A stretch of 64,000 bases of DNA from Cristatella mucedo (taxonomy: Eukaryota; Bryozoa; Phylactolaemata; Cristatellidae), in assembly GCA_009760855.2 (NCBI GenBank), contig WPIO01000014.1:6123001-6187000 (forward strand), given 5' to 3'. Shown here piece by piece: positions 1 to 11,735 of this stretch. The stretch's first letter is position 1; every line of letters begins with the position of its first letter. The position numbers and the translations under genes are program-made. The notes beneath the pieces were generated by a model. The model was not told the origin of the DNA. It saw only the letters and a program-made list of their open reading frames with translations, and did not search any database.

Positions 1-1021
1 TGTTAAAACATGAAACCTAATAAATTGTTTCACGGTTTAATGTTGAGCCTTACCCTTTGCCGGTAAAGGCTGATTTCCCTTTTAATTCCAGCCTTGATTT
101 CTCGGTGACGTTGAGGTTGAAAGTAACTTGGCGAAACGGTTACTACGCGAGAAAGAGACTTTTTTAAGTTGATGCCCGAATTTTCCTTTATAATGACTAC
201 TTATCCCGTCAAAATAAGTGCACTTGAAGGTTCGTCTCACTTCTTTGTCTTAGGTGAACGACGCTTGTTTGCAGGACTCAGCGTCGCTCTTTAAGGTAAG
301 AGCTGGAGGAGCCCACAGGGCCCCTGACATGCGATTAATCCACGGTGAGTTAGTTTAACGTCTTGAGCTTAGGCAAGCAAACGTTAGCGATGCATTTTAA
401 ATAAATTATAGTACAAATAAGGCACAACCGTACTAATGAAAGTCATCAGTGCTCGTACCGACTACAGAAATATTTAATGACTTCAGTTGCAATATCGACA
501 CGAGTTGAAACTACCGACGGCAAGGTTAAGGTCAAAGGACAATGAAACAGTAGAGTCTTACAACTGTTAGGCGGACGAAAGTGCGTGCGTTTGCTTTTCT
601 CCGAACGCAGCCAAGCCATAATAACGCTAAGAACGAGCGGAATCTGTTAAACCTTAACGTCAAGATGATGCAATTTTTAATCACCTTAATTGAAAAGTGT
701 CAGGAAAAGCAAGAAGCCTGAAATATATTGCAATCGGTGGAGACATTGAACAGTAATTTTTTCCGAGACTTTCAGGCATTAAAAGCACTAGGTCCGACAG
801 ACGGTGAGACCGTGGGTTTAACTTTCTTGATATACATTCACTAGAAGTACATTTCAAGAGTAACGTCGCGTTGGCGAACTGCAAGGCCCCCCTTTGTCAA
901 CACGTTTGCGGATTTGTTTGTCTAGTGAGAAGCGAGAAAGTGCTGTCGCAGCGCGTTTGACAATCACTGTGAGGTTACCATCGTCAATTATGAACAGCGA
1001 TCAGCAGACGATTAGACATAC

Positions 1022-1324
1022 CTTCTTCATTTGTGGACTCATATAATGCCATCGTTGATGGTCCAGTTCCTACATCAGTTGTCGCTGTTATCGTAAAGCT
1101 GTAGTTCTGGCCTGGCGAAAGGTCACCTATAGTCAACTGTGTGGTGTCGCTGTTCACCGTTTTAGTTTGATTAGTTGAATTTCCACAAAAGTACGCAGTG
1201 TAGCGTACGGTATAGTTCCTAATGATCCCGTTTCTTTCGGCACACGCTACTTCAGTCCAAGAAAGATCGACGGTTCTTGAGGTGTTCTTTTTGGTCGAAA
1301 ATCCTTGCGGAAATCCCATTGGTG
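1022..1324 (-). CDS. FN3-domain exon, array copy 1
   Basis: Single exon of 303 bp encoding one whole fibronectin type III domain. It reads APMGFPQGFS at the start, then TVDLSWTEVACAERNG (B-strand Trp), NYTVRY, LTIGDLSPGQNYSFTI (the L-P-x-Y core) and VGTGPSTMA. An acceptor AG at 1325-1326 and a strong donor (G|GTATGT, from 1021 downward) bound it. Both ends are phase 1, the usual mobile-module arrangement for FN3. Several N-glycosylation sequons (NYT, NST, NQT, NYS) suit an extracellular beta-sandwich. No start codon belongs here: this is an internal exon of a larger surface or secreted protein whose other parts are uncertain. Phase-1 neighbours on the same strand lie at 13.9, 21.8, 26.8 and 30.1 kb. 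Confidence 0.85.
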
Positions 1325-1508
1325 CTTAAACAGCATACGTGATGGTGATCAGGCAGTTTTCGTACCATCAGGAACGTAAGACTTACTTTTACCACGTTGG
1401 AGTCACTTACATACAACAAGTAGCGGGTTCGCATCTTCTCGACGTCTAACTAATTCGACCAAAGACTATATACTATGTTACCACTCGGTTCGTAGAAGAC
1501 GTTCGGAA

Positions 1509-1870
1509 AGACCTGGTGGAAACTCCTGAGGTTGTAAGAGACATCTTCGAGTACTATCGTCGCAGATCGTCAAGTTTTAGCCCGAATTTCCAGGAATTTA
1601 GACAAGATCGAGACTGCTTATCAGGCTTTGTGCTTACTTTTTTTGTACTAGAAACACTTATGGTTCCCTTTTTAGCACTTGCTCAGAGATGCTGCTCTAA
1701 AGTTTTTCTATTTGAGAGCAGCTACCCAGTACATACGTCTGGTGGAGACGGACGAAGAAACGCGCGAAGTATTGAGCGAGTACGTTAGAGGGATTTTCAC
1801 GTTTTATAATAAAATTACAGCCGAATTCATTGGTATTACAAGTTTTACATCGACGCTTGCACGCTAAAAA
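1509..1870 (+). other. Internally repeated plus-strand open stretch, function unknown
   Basis: Two plus-strand reading frames follow each other here: one ending near 1788, and a second at 1679-1867. Both contain a related helix-like pattern beginning LVET, then EYYRRR or EYVRGI, then an aromatic-rich tail ending QEF or AEF. At DNA level the second block starts about 229 bp after the first. The two frames do not join in unit 1 (a run of seven T) and the first frame closes early in unit 2 (six T). The unit-3 relative at 8487-8675 stays open and conserves the ITAEF..IT....TLAR ending despite many changes. It could be a decayed coding segment or a chance open stretch in a sub-repeat; I do not recognise a family. 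Confidence 0.35.
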
Positions 1871-2508
1871 CAATCAGCTAACCAGGGATTCGCGGTATAG
1901 GTTCTTGAAACTCAAAAACTCGTACGTTTTCTTGTATTAGGGTTACTGAGAAACATGTGAATGAATGAAATAACACGGCACAGAGTAAACACAAAAACTG
2001 CTTCTCGATTGCTCCCATGTTACGTACATAGTCGGTTTCATGCTTAAATAATGTTTTGTACAATAGAAAATCTGTAGGGCGCTACAAGAAATATGACCGT
2101 ATTTCCTAACACTTAACTAACGTTCAAGAATAGCTCAGCAAAAGCAGCACTACTAATAGCACGCTTGAGAGAACGGTCTTACAGCAAGGCAAATCGAGAC
2201 GTGAGTAGTGCGAGTCACACCTTGTTTAGGCATTCGGTACGTTTGAATGGTATTGAGATCTTTTCAAGTTTGCAAGAGGCACATATAATGGCGATGAAAA
2301 TCGGAGCACGTTATGCGACGAATCGGCAGATTGTGGCGGTTCGACTATCGTAGGACAACTGCATCAACATAACACTCCAACATCAACGTCAGAGAATTAT
2401 GACAACACTTGGAAGTATTTGATAATGAAGTATTCTTTTTTGATCGAGAATGGACCCCTTATTAACCGAATTATACCTCGCGCTAGTCGTTACATTGTAC
2501 CAATTTAC

Positions 2509-2830
2509 CTAATGAATAATAGTAATAACGCTGATCATAAATAATAGTAATACTGATGTTGACGCATTTGAAATAGCGCTTTCTAAAACATCGATGTCTT
2601 TCAAGGCACTGAACATTTGCTGTAAATTAAGCACGATCGAACCGTTAGTAGCCGGCTGCTTAATAAACGACAAGAGTAACATGGGAAGAAATGTCATAAC
2701 CAGGATGAGCTTTCAAGTGTGGTTAGTGGCTGAATGCACGATGTCAGCATGCATAAGCAAGCAAGTGATAAATCACAGGGATCCACTAAATGCTGTGATA
2801 AATAGATACCTTTAAAAATAGTGGGAATGA
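2509..2830 (-). repeat. Old LINE 3' fragment inside array unit 1
   Basis: Matches the resident LINE 3' region seen elsewhere in the window: a degenerate AAT-type tail, the CATTTGCTG segment, TGATAAA-like words, then GTGTGGTTAGTGGC, TGTCAGCATGCATAAG and CACAGGGATCCACTAAATGCTG. It is more diverged than the free-standing copies, as expected if it inserted before the array was amplified. Confidence 0.75.
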
Positions 2831-4407
2831 ACTAAACGCATCGCTAAATAGCAAAGAAACCTGGGATGCTAATAGGATATGGGGCGGTAACGACGAACTG
2901 GTGCTCTCAAGATCGGTAAGCAACGTCACGCATAATTGTCATAATTGTCACATTAATAGGTAAGGTATTCTACGGACAACAAGAACTACGGTTGTCCCTC
3001 GTCGACGACAAAACTTGAACGTTTGATGTATCTCAGCGAATAAAAAAATTCCTTAAGACTTTAGTTCAACGGACGCGGTGAGTTGATTTCTGCCAAGGTT
3101 AGAAAGTCGCTTAATTAGCTATTAGTTGTAATAGTAAGGCGCCATAATCGGATGAGTGAATTATAAAATTGTAGTCTCTTTCATTGTAAAAGCGCGTGAG
3201 ATTCACTCGCTAAAGAAAGTTCCTTAACATCATCAATTCTCAAGCTCGTCTGACCTACGTTAAAAGGAAAGACGTCGGAGGAATCGTCAAACTGTAAGAT
3301 TTTTGCCGGACTATTAGAATAGTCATCTTGCCACTGTCCCGTCTTTCTTTCAGGGTTAGTATCGCCTTCGTTATTTAGATATTAGGAAGTGTTAAAACAT
3401 GAAACCTAATAAATTGTTTCACGGTTTAATGTTGAGCCTTACCCTTTGCCGGTAAAGGCTGATTTCCCTTTTAATTCCAGCCTTGATTTCTCGGTGACGT
3501 TGAGGTTGAAAGTAACTTGGCGAAACGGTTACTACGCGAGAAAGAGACTTTTTTAAGTTGATGCCCGAATTTTCCTTTATAATGACTACTTATCCCGTCA
3601 AAATAAGTGCACTTGAAGGTTCGTCTCACTTCTTTGTCTTAGGTGAACGACGCTTGTTTGCAGGACTCAGCGTCGCTCTTTAAGGTAAGAGCTGGAGGAG
3701 CCCACAGGGCCCCTGACATGCGATTAATCCACGGTGAGTTAGTTTAACGTCTTGAGCTTAGGCAAGCAAACGTTAGCGATGCATTTTAAATAAATTATAG
3801 TACAAATAAGGCACAACCGTACTAATGAAAGTCATCAGTGCTCGTACCGACTACAGAAATATTTAATGACTTCAGTTGCAATATCGACACGAGTTGAAAC
3901 TACCGACGGAGGTTACGGTCAACGGACAATGAAACAATAGAGTCTCACAACTGTTAGGCGGACGAAATGCGTGCGTTTGCTTTTCTCCAAACTCAGCGAA
4001 GCCATAATAACGCTAAGAACGAGCGGAATCTGTTAAACCTTAACGTCAAGATGATGTAATTTTTAATCACCTTAATTGAAAAGTGTCAGGAAAAGCAAGA
4101 AGCCTGAAATATATTGCAATCGGTGGAGACATTGAATAGTAATTTTTTCCGAGACTTTCAGGCATTAAAAGCACTAGGTCCGAAAGATGGTGAGACCGTG
4201 GGTTTAACTTTCTTGATATACATTCACTAGAAGTACATTTCAAGAGTAACGTCGCGTTGGCGAACTGCAAGGCCCCCCTTTGTCAACACGTTTGCGGATT
4301 TGTTTGTCTAGTGAGAAGCGAGAAAGTGCTGTCGCAGCGCGTTTGACAATCACTGTGAGGTTACCATCGTCAATTATGAACAGCGATCAGCAGACGATTA
4401 GACATAC

Positions 4408-4710
4408 CTTCTTCATTTGTGGACTCATATAATGCCATCGTTGATGGTCCAGTTCCTACATCAGTTGTCGCTGTTATCGTAAAGCTGTAGTTCTGGCCTG
4501 GCGAAAGGTCACCTATAGTCAACTGTGTGGTGTCGCTGTTCACCGTTTTAGTTTTATTCGTTAAATTTCCACAAAAGTACGCAGTGTAGCGTACGGTATA
4601 GTTCCTAATGATCCCGTTTCTTTCGGCACACGCTACTTCAGTCCAAGAAAGATCGACGGTTCTTGTGGTGTTCTTTTTGGTCGAAAATCCTTGCGGAAAT
4701 CCCATTGGTG
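4408..4710 (-). CDS. FN3-domain exon, array copy 2
   Basis: Second copy of the 303-bp phase 1-1 FN3 exon, with the same acceptor and the same GTATGT donor as copy 1. Against copy 1 it has four base changes, three of which change the protein: Ser to Thr before RTVDLSW, Ser to Leu inside the NST sequon (now NLT) and Gln to Lys in NQT (now NKT). The sequons survive. It is open throughout and keeps the FN3 core Trp and Tyr, so the exon looks functional. Confidence 0.85.
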
Positions 4711-5893
4711 CTTAAACAGCATACGTGATGGTGATCAGGCAGTTTTCGTACCATCAGGAACGTAAGACTTACTTTTACCACGTTGGAGTCACTTACATAC
4801 AACAAGTAGCGGGTTCGCATCTTCTCGACGTCTAACTAATTCGACCAAAGACTATATACTATGTTACCACTCGGTTCGTAGAAGACGTTCGGAAAGACCT
4901 GGTGGAAACTCCTGAGGTTGTAAGAGACATCTTCGAGTACTATCGTCGCAGATCGTCAAGTTTTAGCCCGAATTTCCAGGAATTTAGACAAGATCGAGAC
5001 TGCTTATCAGGCTTTGTGCTTACTTTTTTGTACTAGAAACACTTATGGTTCCCTTTTTAGCACTTGCTCAGAGATGCTGCTCTAAAGTTTTTCTATTTGA
5101 GAGCAGCTACCCAGTACATACGTCTGGTGGAGACGGACGAAGAAACGCGCGAAGTATTGAGCGAGTACGTTAGAGGGATTTTCACGTTTTATAATAAAAT
5201 TACAGCCGAATTCATTGGTATTACAAGTTTTACATCGACGCTTGCACGCTGAAAACAATCAGCTAACCAGGGATTCGCGGTATAGGTTCTTGAAACTCAA
5301 AAACTCGTACGTTTTCTTGTATTAGGGTTACTGAGAAACATGTGAATGAAAGAAACAACACGGCGCCGAGTAAACGCAAAAACTGCTACTCGATTGCTCC
5401 CATGTTACTTACTTAATCGGTGTCATGCTCAAATAATGTATTGTACAATAGAAAATCTGTAGGGCGCTACGAGAAATATGACCGTATTTCCTAACACTTA
5501 ACTAACGTTCAAAAATTGCTCAGCAAAAGCAGCACTGCTAATAGCACGCTTGAGAGAAAGGTCTTACAGCAAGGCAAATTGAGACGCGAGTACTGCGAGT
5601 CACACCTTGTTTAGGCATTTGGTACGTTTGAATGGTATTGAGATCTTTTCAAGTTTGCAAGAGGCACATATAATGGCGATGAAAATCGGAGCACGTTATG
5701 CGACGAATCGGCAGATTGTGGCGGTTCGACTATCATAGGACAACTGCATCAACATAACACTCCAACATCAACGTCAGAGAATTATGACAACACTTGAAAG
5801 TATTGGATAATGAAGTATTCTTTTTTGATCGAGAATGGACCCCTTATTAACCGAATTATACCTCGCGCTAGTCGTTACTTTGTACCAATTTAC

Positions 5894-6215
5894 CTAATGA
5901 ATAATAGTAATAACGCTGATCATAAATAATAGTAATACTGATGTTGACGCATTTGAAATAGCGCTTTCTAAAACATCGATGTCTTTCAAGGCACTGAACA
6001 TTTGCTGTAAATTAAGCACGATCGAACCGTTAGTAGCCGGCTGCTTAAAAAACGACAAGAGTAACATGGGTAGGAATGACATAACCAGGATGAGCTTTCA
6101 AGTGTGGTTAGTGGCAGAATGCAGGGTGTCAGCATGCATGAGCAAGCAAGTGATAAATCACAGGGATCCACTAAATGCTGTGATAAATAGATACCTTTAA
6201 AAATAGTGGGAATGA
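5894..6215 (-). repeat. Old LINE 3' fragment inside array unit 2
   Basis: Co-amplified partner of the fragment in unit 1, at the corresponding position (offset 3385 bp) and nearly identical to it. Confidence 0.75.
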
Positions 6216-7797
6216 ACTAAACGCATCGCTAAATAGCAAAGGAACCTGGGATGCGAATAGGATATGGGGCGGTAACGACGAACTGGTGCTCTCAAGATCG
6301 GTAAGCAACGTCACGCATAATTGTCATAATTGTCATATTGATAGGTAAGGTATTCTACGGACAACAAGAACTATGGTTGTCCCTCGACGACGAAAAAACT
6401 TGAACGTTTGATGTATCTCAGCGAATAAACAAATTCGTTAAGACTTTAGTTCAACGGACGTGGTAAGTTGATTACTGCCAAGGTTAGAAAGTCGCTTAAT
6501 TAGCTATTAGTTGTAATAGTAAGCCGCCATAATCGGATGAGTGAATTATAAAATTGTAGTCTCGTTCATTGTAAAAGCGCTTGAGATTCACTCACTAACG
6601 AAAGTCCCTTAACATTATCAATTCTAAAGCTCGTCTGACCTACGTTAAAAGGAAAGCCGTCGAAGGAATCGTCAAACTGTGAGATTTGTGCCAGACTATT
6701 AGAATAGTCATTTTGCCACTCTCCCGTCTGTTTTTTAAGGGTTACTATCGCCGTTGTTCCTTAGATATTAAGGAAATGTTAAAACATGAAACATAATAAA
6801 TTGTTTCACGGTTTAATGTTGAGCCTCACCCTTTGCCGGTAAAGGCTGATTTCCATTTTAATTCCTGCCTTGATTTCTCGGTGACGTTGAGGTTGAAAGT
6901 AACTCGGCGAAACGGTTACTACGCGAGAAAGAGACTTTTTTAAGTTGATGCCCGAATTTTTCTCTATAATGACTACTTATCCCGTCCAAATAAGTGCACT
7001 TGAAGGTTCGTCTCACTTCTTTGTCTTAGGTGAACGACGCTTGTTTGCAGGACTCAGCGTCGCTCTTTAAGGTAAGAGCTGGAGGAGCCCACAGGGCCCC
7101 TGACATGCGATTAATCCACGGTGAGTTAGTTTAACGTCTTGAGCTTAGGCAAGCAAACGTTAGCGATGCATTTTAAATAAAATTATAGTACAAATAGGCA
7201 CAACCGTACTAATGAAAGTCATCAGTGCTCGTACCGACTACAGAAATATTTAATGACTTCAGTTGCAATATCGACACGAGTTGAAACTACCGACGGCAAG
7301 GTAACGTCAACGGACAATGAAACAATAGAGTCTTACAACTGTTAGGCGGACGAAAGTGCGTGCGTTTGCTTTTCTCCGAACGTAGCGAAGCCATTATAAC
7401 GCTAAGAACGAGTGGAATCTGTTAAACCTTAACGTCAAGATGATGTAATTTTTAATCACCTTAATTGAAAAGCTGTCAGGAAAAGCAAGAAGCCTGAAAT
7501 ATATTGCAATCGGTGGAGACCTTGAATAGTAATTTTTTCCGAGACTTTCAGGCATTAAAAGCACTAGGTCCGACAGACGGTGAGACCGTGGGTTTAACTT
7601 TCTTGATATGCATTCACTAGAAGTACATTTCAAGAGTAACGTCGCGTTGGCGAACTGCCAGGCCCCCCTTTGTCAACACGTTTGCGGATTTGTTTGTCTA
7701 GTGAGAAGCGAGAAAGTGCTGTCGCAGCGCGTTTGACAATCACTGTGAGGTTACCATCGTCAATTATGAACAGCGATCAGCAGACGATTAGACATAC

Positions 7798-8100
7798 CTT
7801 CTTCATTTGTGGACTCATATAATGCCATCGTTGATGGTCCAGTTCCTACATCAGTTGTCGCTGTTATCGTAAAGCTGTAGTTCTGGCCTGGCGAAAGGTC
7901 ACCTATAGTCAACTGTGTGGTGTCGCTGTTCACCGTTTTAGTTTGATTCGTTAAATTTCCACAAAAGTACGCAGTGTAGCGTACGGTATAGTTCCTAATG
8001 ATCCCGTTTCTTTCGGCACACGCTACTTCAGTCCAAGAAAGATCGACGGTTCTTGAGGTGTTCTTTTTGGTCGAAAATTCTTGCGGAAATCCCATTGGTG
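7798..8100 (-). CDS. FN3-domain exon, array copy 3
   Basis: Third copy of the 303-bp FN3 exon with conserved splice sites and phases (1-1). It differs from copy 2 by GFPQE instead of GFPQG near the start, Ser instead of Thr before RTVDLSW, and NQT instead of NKT, while keeping NLT. It lies in the part of unit 3 that is still nearly identical to units 1 and 2; divergence starts about 100-200 bp past its acceptor side. As transcription would run from high to low coordinates, this copy would come first among the three in the mRNA. Confidence 0.85.
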
Positions 8101-8199
8101 CTTAAACAGCATACGTGATGGTGATCAGGCAGTTTTCGTACCATCAGGAACGTAAGACTTACTTTTACCACGTTGGAGTCACTTACATACAACAAGTAG

Positions 8200-9880
8200 C
8201 GGGTTGGCATTTTCTTGACGTCTAAAGATCTCGACCAAAGACTATATACTATGTTACCACTCGGTTCGTAGAAGACGTTCGGAAAGACCTGGTGGAAACT
8301 CTTAAGGTTGTAATAGACATCTTCGAGTACTATCGTCGCTGATCGTCAAGCTGTAGCACGATTTTCCAGGAATTTAGACCAGATCGAGAGTTTTAATTAT
8401 CCTTTGAGTTTACTATGAGCATTATAAACATGTACGGTCTTTTCTTTCGCATGCGATCAGAGATACTTTTGTAAAGGTTATTTCATTTGAGCACAGCTAC
8501 CCAGGAAATTGGTAGGTTGGAGAAGCACAATGAAACGTATCAAGCGTATAGCGAGTACATTAGAGTTGTCTTATTGTTTTATAGTTACATTACTGCCGAA
8601 TTTAACGTTATTACAAGCTGTGCATTGACGCTTGCACGTAAGAAACATTTAGTTAACGACGCATTCGTCGTTTAAGTTAAGTTCTTAAAACTCATAAACT
8701 CGTACGTTTTCTTGTATTAGGGTTACTGAGAAACACGTGAATTAAGGTAACAACACAGGACAGAGTAAAGACAAATTATTCCTAAAGATTTCTTCAACAG
8801 TGTGTACTTTATAGGCTCAATGCTCAAATAATGCCTTTTTACTATTTAAAATCTCCCTCCTAAAACGTTTTGCGAGTGCTGGTGGAACCTTTTACGTCTA
8901 TACGAAATATCCGAGAGTGCTATTGTCACAGATCGTCCACCTTGTGCCCGGTTTCCTGGAAATTTAGACAAGATTTAGACTCTTAATCTTAAGCCTCGCT
9001 TTTACTTTGTATACTAGAAGTACCTACGGTTTCCTATTCGGCACTTGCTCAGAGATACTGCGATAAAGGTTGGTTTATTTTAGCACAGCTATAGAGCACG
9101 CCTTAGAGAAAGGTCTTTCAGCTACTCAGTTTGGGACATCAGTCGTACGAGTCTCACATTGTTTAGGCATTCGGCACATTTGAATGTTATTGAGCTGCTT
9201 TAGGATGGCAAGAGGCAGATATCATATCGATGAAAAACTAAGCACGTTTTGCGGCCAACCGGCAGATTGTGGTGGTTCAACGAATATGATAGGACGACTG
9301 GATGAATATAGCGCCGAGAATTTATGTGAGGGCAACGACAAATATTTTGGAAGTATTTGTTTATGATGTATTATTTTCATGCATGTGAGATAGCTCTGTC
9401 AAAGAAATCGATCTCTCTCCAGGCACTGAACATTTGCCGTAAAGTAAGCACACTCGAGTCGTTAGTAGATGGCTGCTAAATAAACGACAAGAACAGCATG
9501 GGTAGGATTGACATGAACAGGGTCAGCATGCAAGTGTGGTTAGTGGCAGCATGCACTTTGTCAGCATGCACAAGCGCACAAAAGATAAAAATCATAGGAA
9601 GCCACTAAATGCTGTGATAAATAGAGTCCTTGAAAAATAGTGGGAAAGCACTAGACGTGTCGCTAAATAGCAAAGAAACCTGAGGTGCTAGTAGGATATG
9701 AGGCGGCAATGACGAACAGGTGCTGACAAGATCGGTAACCAACTTCACACAGAATTCTCATAAATATAATGTTAATAGGTCAGGTTATTCTATAGACGAG
9801 AAGAACTATTGTTTCCCCTCGTCGACGACTAAGTGTGAACGATCAAAGCATTTCAGAGAATAAAAGAAATTCGTTTGGAC
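8200..9880. repeat. Diverged distal half of array unit 3 with an extra sub-repeat
   Basis: From about 8200 similarity to units 1 and 2 drops abruptly. Between about 8860 and 9085 there is an additional block (GCTGGTGGAA..., CACAGATCGTCCACC, AATTTAGACAAGAT, CTTGCTCAGAGATACTGC) related to the 1509-1700 segment and inserted relative to units 1 and 2. After it the unit resumes at the TAGCACAGC / CTTAGAGAAAGGTC region. A LINE 3' fragment homologous to those in units 1 and 2 occupies about 9370-9650. Confidence 0.7.
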
Positions 9881-9884
9881 TTTA

Positions 9885-10700
9885 ATTTAAAGTGAGATTC
9901 ACTTTTACCACATTGGAGTCACTTCACTACCACACAGATTCAGCCAGCTTGAAATAAACTTTAAAAGAAGTGACGGTAGATTGTGTAGTCCGTTACCGCT
10001 CTTACCGCAAAAGACATTTGGAAAGGCCTGGTGAGGCTCGTATACTACACGACATGCGTTCTTAGAATGCGTTCGTTGCTGATCTTCGAATCCTCACCTG
10101 ATTTACTGGGAATTAGGATAGTATGAGGACTCATCCTGTATGCCTTTGGACGCATATTTGACGAGCTAAGACAGTTGAGGGCATGTCTTTGGCACTTAAT
10201 TAGAGATACGGCGCTATCGATTGATCACTGTAAACGCAGGTACCTAAGCGACTCACGAAGAAGCGTTTCGGCTACGAGCGAGGACGAGCCTTTTATGTCT
10301 TATCTACCTAAATTGAGACCAAATTTAAACGCAGTTGTAATAAACGCGTGACAAAAATAGTGTTCTTAAATAACGACCTAAAATAGGCTGCTATGTTGAA
10401 ACGTTTGTCGGTGGAGCACTAACGTATCTGAATTTCATTGAAAGAATGCTTGCATAGCGCTTAAAGAAACTTGACCTCCTGCCTTGCAATTGCCACAAGC
10501 TTGATAACAAAGACATCAATTTATTTGCAAAAGCAGCCCTAAATGTGGAACGTTTAAGGGAAAAGACCCACATTTAGGCATTTTGCGGTGCCGGTAGTAC
10601 GATTTACTGATACGTTAGGAGGGATACCACCTAGTTGATTCGTCTACAAGGCATTTATCATTGGCAAAAGCAAATCAAACGTTGTAGATCATGAGGAGCA
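9885..10700. repeat. Truncated, decayed fourth copy of array 1
   Basis: At about 9889 sequence equivalent to the end of a unit (near base 3070) is followed directly by sequence equivalent to base 1376 (CTTTTACCACATTGGAGTCACTT). The third of the unit holding the FN3 exon is therefore missing. Decayed versions of the 1509-1760 block (GGAAAGGCCTGGTG, TTTACTGGGAATTAGGA) follow at 10.0-10.26 kb, and of the 2140 region (GCAAAAGCAGCCCTAAATG, GGGAAAAGACC) at about 10.53 kb. No coding exon remains. Confidence 0.6.
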
Positions 10701-11645
10701 AAGAATACACGCTGATCCACGAGAATTTGATTTTCGACTAGAACTGCTGTATCAAAATAAGGTACCGGACACAATTGCAGTGAACATATCTCTGAAAATT
10801 TCGGAAGCTGCTATGTCATTTTACGTTCAGCAAGGATTTCTGCCACGCCGACCTAACCATGCATCTCGCGTATTATGACTCGGCAGCAACGTAACGTAAG
10901 AAGTACTCAAGAATATAAAAATGTTACTGTAGCAAAACAGATTACAGCTGTACAAATACCACGAGCCTCCTACAACGACCGATTGAGGACGAATACCGTT
11001 ACCAACGTGACGGTCATAGTTCACGCAGCTCACAGACAATTTATAAGGTTATTGCTTTAACAAAAGCAAATCGAGCTTTTTTGTGAATGGCAATCATAAC
11101 CATCACAATTTCAAAGCAGGTAATTAATAAGTTCATATATTAATCGTTGAGCGCGGGGATCGCATGCGTTTTTTAGGTAAAGGGTGCTGCAGTTGAAACG
11201 CTAGGTTAGTTGCTTAAAGGTAATTTCGGAATTTTTTCGCGAAAAAGAACGTTATCTTGTTCAGTATATCCGAGCATAAACCTAGGTTTACCAGGCTATA
11301 TCTAGTAGTAGAAGCGGGGATGTCTGATGCTCAAGTGACCAAAAGTGAAAGAAAATCTGTAATTATCTTCTCACGGTAACGCTTGCACGAGGCGATTAGC
11401 ACGTCCTTAATGACAATGTATTATCTGTGTTTCTGTTTTGTTATGGCTATAGCGCCTACTATAGTTAAGGTATGATAGCACCCAAAAAACAAATTTTACC
11501 CATTTTTAATACCGAAAATTAATGTTTGCTCTTAAACCCTAAATTCTCTGTTTATATTAATACACCTTTCAGCAATATCAAGAGGACTGAGGGTGTTATG
11601 TTTCTTTATTTGTCTAATATACCCGGGAGCAGAGGGCCATTGAAA
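10700..11645. other. No gene recognised
   Basis: AT-rich sequence with short open stretches on both strands that overlap and show no family features. Isolated words (CAAAAGCAAATC at 10.66 and 11.06 kb) suggest faded array-1 material. Confidence 0.5.
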
Positions 11646-11735
11646 TCTTAATAATAAAAATAATAATGCACTTGATGAAGCGCCCTCAGAAAACTCAATC
11701 TCTTCCTAGGCGCTTTACATTTGTTCTTCGTTCGT
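11646..11735 (-). repeat. Solo LINE 3' end
   Basis: AATAATAAAAATAATAATGCACTTGATGAAGCGCC... followed by CTAGGCGCTTTACATTTG. On the minus strand this is the LINE terminal stem-loop (GGCGCTTT pairing with AAGCGCC) plus an ATT tail. Nothing of the LINE coding region is attached, so this is an extremely 5'-truncated insertion. Confidence 0.8.

Larger units (their letters stand above)
1..9880. repeat. Tandem array 1: three units of about 3.39 kb
   Basis: The sequence beginning at base 1 restarts at about 3390 and again at about 6777, so the period is about 3386-3390 bp. By eye units 1 and 2 match at well over 95% along their whole length. Unit 3 matches equally well only to about 8200, then falls to roughly 70-80% similarity and carries an extra block. 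Each unit holds a minus-strand FN3 exon, an internally repeated plus-strand open stretch and an old LINE 3' fragment. The insertion of the LINE therefore predates the amplification. The array touches the left window edge and may continue beyond it. Percentages are visual estimates. Confidence 0.95.

Noticed and set aside
1252-1434. 60-codon minus-strand frame overlapping the FN3 exon start, present in all three units
   Set aside because: Different frame from the FN3 exon and crosses its acceptor; a shadow frame.
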